This document shows positions 1-7,072 of a stretch of DNA of 11,207 bases, one piece after another. Source of the DNA: Deltaproteobacteria bacterium. GTDB lineage: Bacteria > Desulfobacterota > DSM-4660 > Desulfatiglandales > HGW-15. The number at the start of each line of letters is the position of its first letter. Within the stretch, counting starts at the first letter, position 1. The stretch is taken from assembly GCA_016929815.1 (NCBI GenBank), contig JAFGIC010000209.1:1-11207 (forward strand), read 5' to 3'. A program made the translations under genes and the position numbers. Under the pieces are notes generated by a model. It worked only from the letters and a program-made list of their open reading frames with translations, was not told the DNA's origin and made no database searches.

Positions 1-1
1 A

Positions 2-1924
2 ACGACAGATGTATTTGCGGGCGGAGTCAGCCCTTACCTGCCTCTCAATATTTCCCCTGAGATAGAAAGACAGATCGAGCGCGTTCTGATACTTGCGGAA
101 AAGCCTGTCATGACAAGACCTATAGCCGTGGCAACGGTGCTTGAGGCACTTCATGACGCCCGTGAAAAGGATGAAGAATTATATGAACAAGTTAAGATAT
201 ATCTGATGCGCTATACGCATGACGTCGGGATTCCCTATCTGAGCGCTGAAGTATCCGTTTCCACCGGTGATTCTGATCAGGCAATCCCCAATCAACACGG
301 CAAAGATGTGAGCAGTTCATGGGAGGTCTCAGGGGACATTTATTACCGGTTGGGCTCATATGTTTTATTCAATCTGGGCGGTATCGCCTATGACGGAAAT
401 GCGACCCCCACAGGCTCCATGCTGAGCATAGGTATAGATTACGCCCAATTGGATATTGGATATCGTGATCACTGGCTGTCCCCGTTTACTGACAGCAGCG
501 CCCTTATCAGCACTGAAGCGCCAACCATGCCTTCGATAACCCTGTCCAACTACAGGCCCATAAGCAGGCTGGGCCTGTCCTATGAAATTTTCCTGGCGGA
601 GATGTCCGAGTCCAGCCGAATCGCTTATCAGGATAGTTACACAACGGGCAAACCACGATTGGCCGGTGTGCATCTGCAGGCAGAACCGGTATCAGGGATT
701 GCCCTGGGCATAAATCGCCAGTTGCAGTACAGCGGTGGAGAGCGCGACAATGACGGCTTTGGGGATTTTGTGAACGCCTTGCTGGAACCCAGTAAATACG
801 ACAATACCAGTTCATCTCTATCATCGGACCAGGAATTCGGAAACCAGCAGGCATCCCTGACCGCCCGTATATTGTTTCCCGGCAGAATTCCTTTTGCCGC
901 GTATTTTGAATACGCAGGAGAAGACACTTCACGTTACAATAATTATCTTCTTGGGAATACGGCATTCTCACTGGGTATTGATTTTCCGTTATTATGGAAA
1001 AGATTCCAGTTTACCTTTGAAACAACCGAATGGCAGAACGGGTGGTACGTGCACCACGTTTATGGGGATGGATTAACCAATAAAGACAGAGTGACGGGAC
1101 ACTGGTTCGGGGACCAGCGTGAATTTAATGAGAACTCAGGGGGCATGTCACATATGCTCAGAGCAGGTTTCCAACTACGTGATGGCGCTTATTTGCAGGG
1201 CGTTTATCGAACTCTTAAAAACGAACCATACTCTTCCGTAAACTATGAGCGCATGCAGGAGATCGAATTGAGTTATTCCAGCCCATGGCATGGACAGTTG
1301 CTTGGAGTGGAACTAGATGCGGGCAGGGACATATATGGTGAAAAATATGTGCGTCTGAGTGCATCAGTGGATCTGGAGCAGGACCGGGTTATGATGTCGG
1401 GGAAAGGTGTTTCAGCAGTTGCCGATATGGAGGATTTAACCGACGTCCTTCTGGATATCGGCATGACATACAGCATGATTAAAACTGATCGAGGCAATTG
1501 GCAGGAAGGAGAATTCCCGGATTGGAAATCGAATAATGTCAATGCTCATCTGGGTTTGGGGGCCAGGCGATATGTTTCCGAACATGGAGATCTTGGTGTG
1601 CGTGTCGAATGGGATCGCATAGGGGGACATGACCTTATTTCAGCAAGGATAGCGGACTATCGTTATAGAATAGTCAATGGATTCGCACTGGATTGTTTTT
1701 TCGGAGTAGGGCGTTATGATTTCGGGACGGCGGCCTATGGCTGGTATATGGGCATGGGGCCACAGTTCCTTAATCTTCTTCCAAAATGGGATTTATGCAT
1801 TGACGGGCGTTTTTTTCTGAAAATGGTCCGTGACAAACTCCTTGAAAGTGACCCACCAGGCATATCGAAGCCCGATGTCTTTAACGTGGCAGCTATGACG
1901 GTTTATCTCAGCAGACGGTTTTAA
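2..1924 (+). CDS. Capsule assembly Wzi family outer-membrane protein (5' partial)
   Basis: Wzi-family proteins are outer-membrane beta-barrels that help hold capsular or exopolysaccharide on the cell surface. The frame is open to the left edge, giving 640 codons, so the ATG at 110 is internal and not the start. Counting from the first complete codon, residues 1-8 (TDVFAGGV) look like the end of a signal peptide. They run into SPYLPLNISPEIERQIERV (10-28), the typical start of the mature chain in this family, so probably only the leader is missing. The family-like GYRDHWLSPF segment lies near residues 154-163. The rest alternates aromatic and polar residues as barrel strands do, and the chain ends in phenylalanine (SRRF), as outer-membrane barrels usually do. 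It is longer than the E. coli Wzi of roughly 480 residues. The following LicD remnant suggests the end of a polysaccharide locus. Family assignment is from pattern recognition; the polysaccharide served is unknown. Confidence 0.78.
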   Translation, partial: TTDVFAGGVSPYLPLNISPEIERQIERVLILAEKPVMTRPIAVATVLEALHDAREKDEELYEQVKIYLMRYTHDVGIPYLSAEVSVSTGDSDQAIPNQHGKDVSSSWEVSGDIYYRLGSYVLFNLGGIAYDGNATPTGSMLSIGIDYAQLDIGYRDHWLSPFTDSSALISTEAPTMPSITLSNYRPISRLGLSYEIFLAEMSESSRIAYQDSYTTGKPRLAGVHLQAEPVSGIALGINRQLQYSGGERDNDGFGDFVNALLEPSKYDNTSSSLSSDQEFGNQQASLTARILFPGRIPFAAYFEYAGEDTSRYNNYLLGNTAFSLGIDFPLLWKRFQFTFETTEWQNGWYVHHVYGDGLTNKDRVTGHWFGDQREFNENSGGMSHMLRAGFQLRDGAYLQGVYRTLKNEPYSSVNYERMQEIELSYSSPWHGQLLGVELDAGRDIYGEKYVRLSASVDLEQDRVMMSGKGVSAVADMEDLTDVLLDIGMTYSMIKTDRGNWQEGEFPDWKSNNVNAHLGLGARRYVSEHGDLGVRVEWDRIGGHDLISARIADYRYRIVNGFALDCFFGVGRYDFGTAAYGWYMGMGPQFLNLLPKWDLCIDGRFFLKMVRDKLLESDPPGISKPDVFNVAAMTVYLSRRF

Positions 1925-1925
1925 A

Positions 1926-1951
1926 GTGCATCAAAATTGAGATTGACGCAC
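1926..1951 (+). other. Imperfect hairpin just after the wzi-like stop
   Basis: One nucleotide after the Wzi-family stop codon, GTGCATCAA and TTGACGCAC pair across an 8-nt loop, with one mismatch. No T-run follows, so this is not a standard intrinsic terminator. It could protect the mRNA 3' end or be chance. The rest of 1925-2061 holds no convincing gene, only a short open stretch ending at 2062 that resembles nothing I recognise. Confidence 0.25.
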
Positions 1952-2061
1952 GTAATAATCTGAGCCGCTGTTTTAAGGTTGCAGAATTTTAAGTCAATAA
2001 TGACGAAATGCATCGCAGCGGAACAGAGGAAAGCGATCGGAATAGTTTGGAGGAAACATTA

Positions 2062-2685
2062 ATGCAAATATTCTCCACCTTAACAGGTAAAAATTACAAC
2101 AGGGCAAGAAAAGCGTTGTTTGATGTAATAAATTTATTGGAAAATGAAAAAATTGAATATTATCTTGAAGGGGGCACACTGCTTTGACTGGTGCGTGATA
2201 AAGGATTATTGCCCTGGGATCATGATATCGATTTATCCATCTCCTAAGATGATTCAGAAAGACTTGCAAAAGTAATCTGGAAGTTATATTTAAGGGGTTA
2301 TAGGATAACCAATCGCAAAATGCTCATGGATTTCGGGGCGTTAAAAAAGGGAAAGTACAGGATATTTAAGGTTAAAAAAATTCTGCCGTCGATAATTAAA
2401 GGGATCTTCCCGTATATAAAGAAACACATGGTTGTCGTTGATATCTTTATTAAGGCAAGTGATGATAGGTTTACTTACTGGCAGGCAATGGATAAGATTA
2501 TGAGAGTGGACAAGAGGCATTATTCATCTTCCGAAGTAATTGAATATCAAGGGATGAAATTAAGGGTTCCCTTTGATTATGAAAATTATTTGACAAATAA
2601 ATACGGTGATTGGAAGAAACCTGTAAAAGATTGGAATTGCGCCAAAGATGAAAAGACGATCATCGGTGATGCACTTAAAATCTAG
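2062..2685 (+). pseudogene. LicD-family (phosphorylcholine/nucleotidyltransferase-like) gene with two in-frame stops
   Basis: LicD-type proteins transfer phosphorylcholine or similar groups to surface glycans and share the nucleotidyltransferase fold. The frame starts at ATG 2062 after a good Shine-Dalgarno (GGAGGA, 2049-2054, 7 nt spacing) and would give 207 residues. The family core is plain: YYLEGGTLL, then a TGA stop (2185-2187) where the family normally has glycine or a small residue, then LVRDKGLLPWDHDIDLSIS with the metal-binding DxD aspartates. A TAA stop follows at 2245-2247. The C-terminal part is typical too, with YLTNKYGDWKKPVKDWN near the end. There is no frameshift, only two nonsense codons. 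Starting at ATG 2320 leaves a 121-residue tail without the catalytic motif, so a working product is unlikely. The gene is clearly more AT-rich than its neighbours, as transferred polysaccharide genes often are. Sequencing error at two separate positions is possible but less likely than decay. Confidence 0.8.
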
Positions 2686-2807
2686 ACACCCATGTTATAA
2701 GATATTTTAAAGATCATTATTGTGAAAATAGATTATATTCGCATATTAAATTATAAATATTATAAACCACAATTTGCCGTTCATGTATTTAAAAGGGGTA
2801 GGTAATT

Positions 2808-3404
2808 ATGAAATTCATAAAAAATGTAATGACCTGTATTATAATTTTGTCAATAGCGTTTTTTGCCTCCATTTGTTTCGGGGCGGGAAAATCATCCAAT
2901 CCCATGGTTGTTATTGAAACATCCAAGGGCAATATAACCGTGGAGCTGTATAAGGACAAGGCCCCGAAGACTGTTGAAAATTTTCTGGAATACGTCAACG
3001 CGGGATACTACAACGGGACGATCTTCCATCGTGTTATCCAGGGTTTCATGATCCAGGGCGGGGGATTCACGGAGGACATGGTTGAAAAGTCCGAGCTCAA
3101 AGATCCTATCGAGAATGAGGCCGCGAACGGGGTTAAAAACACGGCGGGAACAATAGCCATGGCCCGTACCAATGAGATACACAGCGCGACCTCACAGTTT
3201 TTTATCAACACCCAGAACAATACCTTCCTTAATCACAGCGGTACGGATGCCGATTCTTTCGGATATGCGGTATTCGGCAAGGTCAAGAAAGGGATGAGCG
3301 TTGTTTATAAAATTGAAGGCGTAGAGACAGGCAACAGGGGGTTCCATGAGAACGTGCCGACAGAGCCTGTTATAATAAAATCCGTTTACGTTAAAACCGA
3401 ATAA
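2808..3404 (+). CDS. Exported cyclophilin-type peptidyl-prolyl cis-trans isomerase
   Basis: It catalyses cis-trans isomerisation of Xaa-Pro bonds during protein folding, here probably in the periplasm. The product is 198 residues. Residues 1-26 form a signal peptide: K2 and K5, a hydrophobic core at about 7-24, and a likely type I cleavage around G25/A26. C23 lacks a proper lipobox, so a lipoprotein is unlikely. The cyclophilin domain runs from about 33 to 197, with FHRVIQGFMIQGGGF (73-87, catalytic arginine R75), NTAGTIAMAR (111-120), SATSQFFIN (126-134) and FGYAVFGKV. All core motifs are present and the length matches bacterial PpiA-type enzymes. The start at 2808 is supported by the signal peptide and a purine-rich stretch (AGGGGTAGG) just upstream. 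The acyl-CoA synthetase gene begins 4 nt after the stop, so the two are probably co-transcribed. The isomerase is predicted to be exported and its partner cytosolic, so the pairing may not be functional. Confidence 0.93.
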   Translation: MKFIKNVMTCIIILSIAFFASICFGAGKSSNPMVVIETSKGNITVELYKDKAPKTVENFLEYVNAGYYNGTIFHRVIQGFMIQGGGFTEDMVEKSELKDPIENEAANGVKNTAGTIAMARTNEIHSATSQFFINTQNNTFLNHSGTDADSFGYAVFGKVKKGMSVVYKIEGVETGNRGFHENVPTEPVIIKSVYVKTE

Positions 3405-3408
3405 GCAT

Positions 3409-6111
3409 ATGCAAAACACTTCAGTTCAGAACGAACACGAATTCAGGGTAATTCTGAAAGACGGTTCGACAAGCATTTTCAGGCCCATAACAACCGACGA
3501 TGTCGATGCATGGCTGGAATTCTACCACAATTTAAGCGACAGGACAAAATTTCTTAGATTGCACCATATGCCCAAGCAAATGGCGAGAGAAGATGCCCTG
3601 AGATACTGCACGGTGGATTATAAAAATTCCTTTGCCTTTGTGGCTGAGGCGATTGAAGAAGGTAGAAAACGCATAGTGGCCGTAGGACGATATAACCGTC
3701 TGCCGGAGGGAACTACGGCGGAGGTTGCCTTTGTTATTGAAGATAAATACCAGGAAAAGGGCATAGGGACCAAGTTCATAGAATGGCTTGCGATTGTCGC
3801 GCGGGAGAATGACATAGATACCTTTGAGGCCTATGTTATGCAGGAAAACACAATGATGCTGTCCGTTTTTCAGGGTTACGGCTTTCATATGAAGCGCGAG
3901 ATAAGGGATAACATAGTCCACATTACGTTTCCTTTGACCAAGACGCCTGAGGTCGTAAAGAAAAAGGATGAAAGAGCGCTTACCGCAACCTATAATTCGC
4001 TTGTAAGCATCATAAGTCCGAGATCGGTTGCAGTAATCGGCGCATCCAATCGAAAAGGCTCCATAGGCCAGCTTGTATTCCAGTCGGTAATGCAAAACGG
4101 ATTTTCAGGCATTGTCTATCCTGTCACCCCCACTTCAAAGGCGGTAATGTCCGTCAAGGCATATCACTCCGTACTTGATATTCAGGGGGAGATAGATCTT
4201 GCAATAATCGTGGTGCCGGCATCACAGGTCCTGCAGGTGGCCGATGAATGCGGGAGGAAAAAGGTCAAGGGAGTAATTGTTATCTCGGACGGATTCCGGG
4301 AAAGGGGGCCTGATGGCGCAGCCCTGGAAAAGTCGCTGCGTGAAACAGCCTTCGGTTATGGCATGCGCATAATAGGCCCCAATTGCATGGGTTTTATCAA
4401 CACTGATCCCAAGATAAGCCTTAATGCGACCTTTGCGCTTATTTCGCCCCTGCACGGCAATATGGCCTTTATCTCACAAAGCGGCGCCCTGGGACTGGGA
4501 ATTCTGCAGTTTGCTAAAAAGCTCGATATAGGCTTCTCCAATTTCATGAGCGTGGGAAACCGTGCTGACATAGCTTCAACCGATATGCTGCAATACTGGG
4601 AAAAGGACCCCGCCACAAGGGTGATACTTCTTTATCTGGAATCCTTTGACAATACCGACAAATTCAGCCGCATATCAAAAAGGGTGTCCATGAAAAAACC
4701 CATACTGGCCATCAAGGGAGGCACGTCCGATGCAGGCTCGCGCGCTGCCATGTCGCATACCGGCGCATTGGCGACATCCGACATAGTGTCCGACGCCCTG
4801 TTTCATCAAGCCGGAATTATCAGGGTTAATTCTATAGAGAATCTCTTTCATTCCGCAAGACTTCTTGCGAGTCAGCCTGTACCCAGGGGCAGGAGAGTGG
4901 CCATATTGACCAATGGCGGAGGCCCTGGGACAGTAGCAGCTGATTCCTGTTCCTATAACGGCCTGATTCTGCCGCAGCTTTCCGGGGAGACAAATGAAAG
5001 ACTTAAATCCGTTATAACAAGGGATATCGGGATAAATAACCCCCTGGATCTTACAGCCGGCATAAGCGCAAAGGAATTCGAGACGTCCCTAAAGATACTG
5101 GCAGGAGACCCAGACAATGATGCGCTTATAATCATTTATGTGCCGCCTGCGGGAGAGGGTATCGATGAGATCGAAAACGCAATCAGGAACGTGGCTCCCC
5201 TTGCAGCAGAGAAGGGGAAGCCCATGCTGGCCTGTTTTGTGGGTCAAACGGATATAAAGGGGAAACACTTATCCGAAAAGCAGTCGGTTCCCTATTATCC
5301 CTTTCCTGAGGACGCGGTAATAGCCCTGACAAATGCAGTTAGATACGGTGAGATGGTCCGTGAGGACCGCGGCATTATTCCCGTGTTCCCTGATATAGAT
5401 ACGAAAGCAGGCAAGGGCCTTGCGAAGTCCATTTTGACCGGGAGTGCTGAAAGACCTTTGTGGGTGCCCAATAAAGAGATGAATGAACTGCTGGGCATCT
5501 ATGGAATAAAAACCCCCAGAACCGGACAGGCGGAAACGGCGTCCGAGGCCGGCGCAATTGCTGAGAAAATAGGGTTTCCTGTTGTAATGAAACTTGTTTC
5601 CTCCACTATCACCCATAAAAGCGATGTGGGAGGGGTTATCCTGGATATCAAATCACGTGAAGAGGCCGAGGCTTCCTTTAACAGGATCAGGGATAGTCTT
5701 GACAGGATCGGCAGGGGGCATGAGATGCAGGGCGTGATGATACAGGAGATGATAAAAGACGGGTCTGAGATAATTATCGGTGTAAAAGAAGACCCTTCCC
5801 TGGGGCATGTCATTATGTTCGGCCTTGGCGGGATATATGCTGAGCTGCTGAAGGATACTTCCGTCCATCTTCATCCCTTAAGGGATTCGGATGCAAGGGA
5901 GATGATAAATTCGGTCAAAATGGTTGAGATCCTTAAGGGGTATAGAGGGGCAACTCCGATGGACATGCAGTCCCTGGAGGAACTGCTGCTGAGGATATCC
6001 GCCATGGTGGAGGATATCCCTCAGATAACCGAAATGGATTTGAACCCTGTAAAGGTGCTTCCTCTGGGACAGGGCTACTGCGTGGTTGACGCGAGGATTA
6101 TGGTTAAATGA
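3409..6111 (+). CDS. GNAT acetyltransferase fused to ADP-forming acetate/acyl-CoA ligase
   Basis: The 900-residue cytosolic protein combines two activities. Residues about 10-175 are a GNAT acyltransferase with the acyl-CoA pyrophosphate loop QEKGIG (115-120). Residues about 195-330 are a Rossmann CoA-binding domain (PRSVAVIGAS 204-213; GPNCMGFINT 323-332). Residues about 350-650 are the succinyl-CoA-synthetase-like ligase region, with SQSGALGLGIL (356-366) and SHTGA (449-453), whose H450 is the expected phosphohistidine. Residues about 680-895 are an ATP-grasp domain with THKSDVGGV (735-743), whose H736 matches the second phosphohistidine of this family. Both histidines are kept, so reversible acyl-CoA + ADP + Pi = acid + ATP + CoA chemistry is plausible. 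In E. coli PatZ the GNAT is C-terminal and the synthetase part is regarded as inactive; here the order is reversed. No Shine-Dalgarno is clear before 3409, so translation may be coupled to the cyclophilin gene. The acyl substrate and GNAT target are unknown. Confidence 0.92.
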   Translation: MQNTSVQNEHEFRVILKDGSTSIFRPITTDDVDAWLEFYHNLSDRTKFLRLHHMPKQMAREDALRYCTVDYKNSFAFVAEAIEEGRKRIVAVGRYNRLPEGTTAEVAFVIEDKYQEKGIGTKFIEWLAIVARENDIDTFEAYVMQENTMMLSVFQGYGFHMKREIRDNIVHITFPLTKTPEVVKKKDERALTATYNSLVSIISPRSVAVIGASNRKGSIGQLVFQSVMQNGFSGIVYPVTPTSKAVMSVKAYHSVLDIQGEIDLAIIVVPASQVLQVADECGRKKVKGVIVISDGFRERGPDGAALEKSLRETAFGYGMRIIGPNCMGFINTDPKISLNATFALISPLHGNMAFISQSGALGLGILQFAKKLDIGFSNFMSVGNRADIASTDMLQYWEKDPATRVILLYLESFDNTDKFSRISKRVSMKKPILAIKGGTSDAGSRAAMSHTGALATSDIVSDALFHQAGIIRVNSIENLFHSARLLASQPVPRGRRVAILTNGGGPGTVAADSCSYNGLILPQLSGETNERLKSVITRDIGINNPLDLTAGISAKEFETSLKILAGDPDNDALIIIYVPPAGEGIDEIENAIRNVAPLAAEKGKPMLACFVGQTDIKGKHLSEKQSVPYYPFPEDAVIALTNAVRYGEMVREDRGIIPVFPDIDTKAGKGLAKSILTGSAERPLWVPNKEMNELLGIYGIKTPRTGQAETASEAGAIAEKIGFPVVMKLVSSTITHKSDVGGVILDIKSREEAEASFNRIRDSLDRIGRGHEMQGVMIQEMIKDGSEIIIGVKEDPSLGHVIMFGLGGIYAELLKDTSVHLHPLRDSDAREMINSVKMVEILKGYRGATPMDMQSLEELLLRISAMVEDIPQITEMDLNPVKVLPLGQGYCVVDARIMVK

Positions 6112-6115
6112 TGTT

Positions 6116-7063
6116 TTACTCGAATATGGCTTCGACAAATTCTCTGGCGTCGAAGGGTCTGAGGTCATCCGTCTTTTCGCCGATGCCGATATAAACGATT
6201 GGTATCTTTAATTGTCGCGATATCCCTACAACAATCCCTCCCCTGGCCGTTCCGTCCAGCTTTGTGAGGATTATGCCGGTAATTCCCAGGGCTTTGTTGA
6301 ACATCTCGGCCTGAGAAAGGGCGTTCTGGCCCGTTGTAGCGTCAAGAACGAGCCAGATCTGATGTGGAGCGCCGGGGAGCCTGCGGCCCGTGACGCGATG
6401 TATCTTCTGCAGCTCATCCATGAGATTTATCTTTGTGTGGATGCGCCCGGCAGTGTCGATGAGTACGATGTCCGTCCCGCGGGTCAGGGCAGCGTTTACT
6501 GCGTCAAAGACAACAGCGGACGGATCAGAGCCATGTGCCTGTTTTACAACATCGGCGCCTGACCTTTCTCCCCATATGGTAAGCTGTTCAATGGCAGCCG
6601 CCCTGAAGGTGTCGGCTGCCGCAAGCATCACCTTTTTGCCCTGGTCTCTGAACATGCAGGCCAGTTTGCCTATTGTTGTTGTCTTGCCTACTCCGTTGAT
6701 CCCTACCACCATTATTACCAGCGGCTGGCCGGGAATGGGGGTGCTGCCCTTTGCTTCCAGGTTGTCCAGGAATTTGATGATGTTTACCTTTAACTCCTCC
6801 TTAAGCCTGGCAGGATCATTCAGTTCTTTTCTGGCTACGTCCGACCTGACAAGATCAATGAGTTCCCTTACCGCGGCAACTCCGAGGTCCGATGTGTAGA
6901 GTATTTCCTCGAGTTCCTCAAGGATGTCTTCGTTGATGACCTTTGTGTTTAATATCAACCTGTCGAGTCTTCCCGTGAGACTGGCCCGTGTCTTTGACAG
7001 GCCCTGTTTAAGCCGGTCAAAGAAACCTGTTTTTTTTTCTTTGTTATCCTTTTTAAAGAACAT
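6116..7063 (-). CDS. ftsY: Signal recognition particle receptor FtsY
   Basis: FtsY is the membrane-associated SRP receptor GTPase. It docks ribosome-nascent chain-SRP complexes at the Sec translocon and forms a GTP-dependent heterodimer with Ffh. The 315-residue protein begins with a short basic/amphipathic segment (MFFKKDNKEKKTGFFDRLKQ) that would contact the membrane. It then has the helical N domain (about 20-100) and the G domain: P-loop GINGVGKTTT (121-130), DTFRAAAIEQ (151-160), DTAGR (203-207), ATTGQNA (242-248), TKLDG (267-271) and GIGEK (293-297). All the SRP-GTPase motifs are intact. The long acidic A domain of E. coli FtsY is absent, as in many bacteria. It starts 9 nt after the smc stop; the nearest AGGAG (complement of 7080-7084) sits 16 nt upstream, further than ideal, so coupling to smc translation is likely. 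Its stop lies 4 nt from that of the convergent acyl-CoA ligase gene. Confidence 0.97.
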   Translation of the reverse strand: MFFKKDNKEKKTGFFDRLKQGLSKTRASLTGRLDRLILNTKVINEDILEELEEILYTSDLGVAAVRELIDLVRSDVARKELNDPARLKEELKVNIIKFLDNLEAKGSTPIPGQPLVIMVVGINGVGKTTTIGKLACMFRDQGKKVMLAAADTFRAAAIEQLTIWGERSGADVVKQAHGSDPSAVVFDAVNAALTRGTDIVLIDTAGRIHTKINLMDELQKIHRVTGRRLPGAPHQIWLVLDATTGQNALSQAEMFNKALGITGIILTKLDGTARGGIVVGISRQLKIPIVYIGIGEKTDDLRPFDAREFVEAIFE

Positions 7064-7072
7064 TTTTGCCGA

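Noticed and set aside
2000..2062. 21-codon open frame (MTKCIAAEQRKAIG...) overlapping the LicD start by one base
   Set aside because: Short, with no recognisable family and no clear ribosome binding site. It could be a leader or a gene remnant, but nothing supports it.
2320..2685. 121-residue open frame taken as an independent gene
   Set aside because: It is in the same frame as the LicD-like sequence starting at 2062 and is only its C-terminal remainder after the two stops.
2720..2749. Promoter-like TTGTGA and TATTAA with an 18-nt spacer upstream of the cyclophilin gene
   Set aside because: The stretch is so AT-rich that such matches are expected by chance, and neither box is a good consensus match.
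3532..4095. 187-residue minus-strand frame opposite the acyl-CoA ligase
   Set aside because: Antisense shadow of the GNAT and CoA-binding region; no recognisable motif or ribosome binding site.
6390..6899. 169-residue plus-strand frame opposite ftsY, and other long plus-strand frames opposite smc
   Set aside because: They lie antisense to clearly conserved genes, are rich in serine and leucine as expected from reverse-strand shadows, and show no domain.
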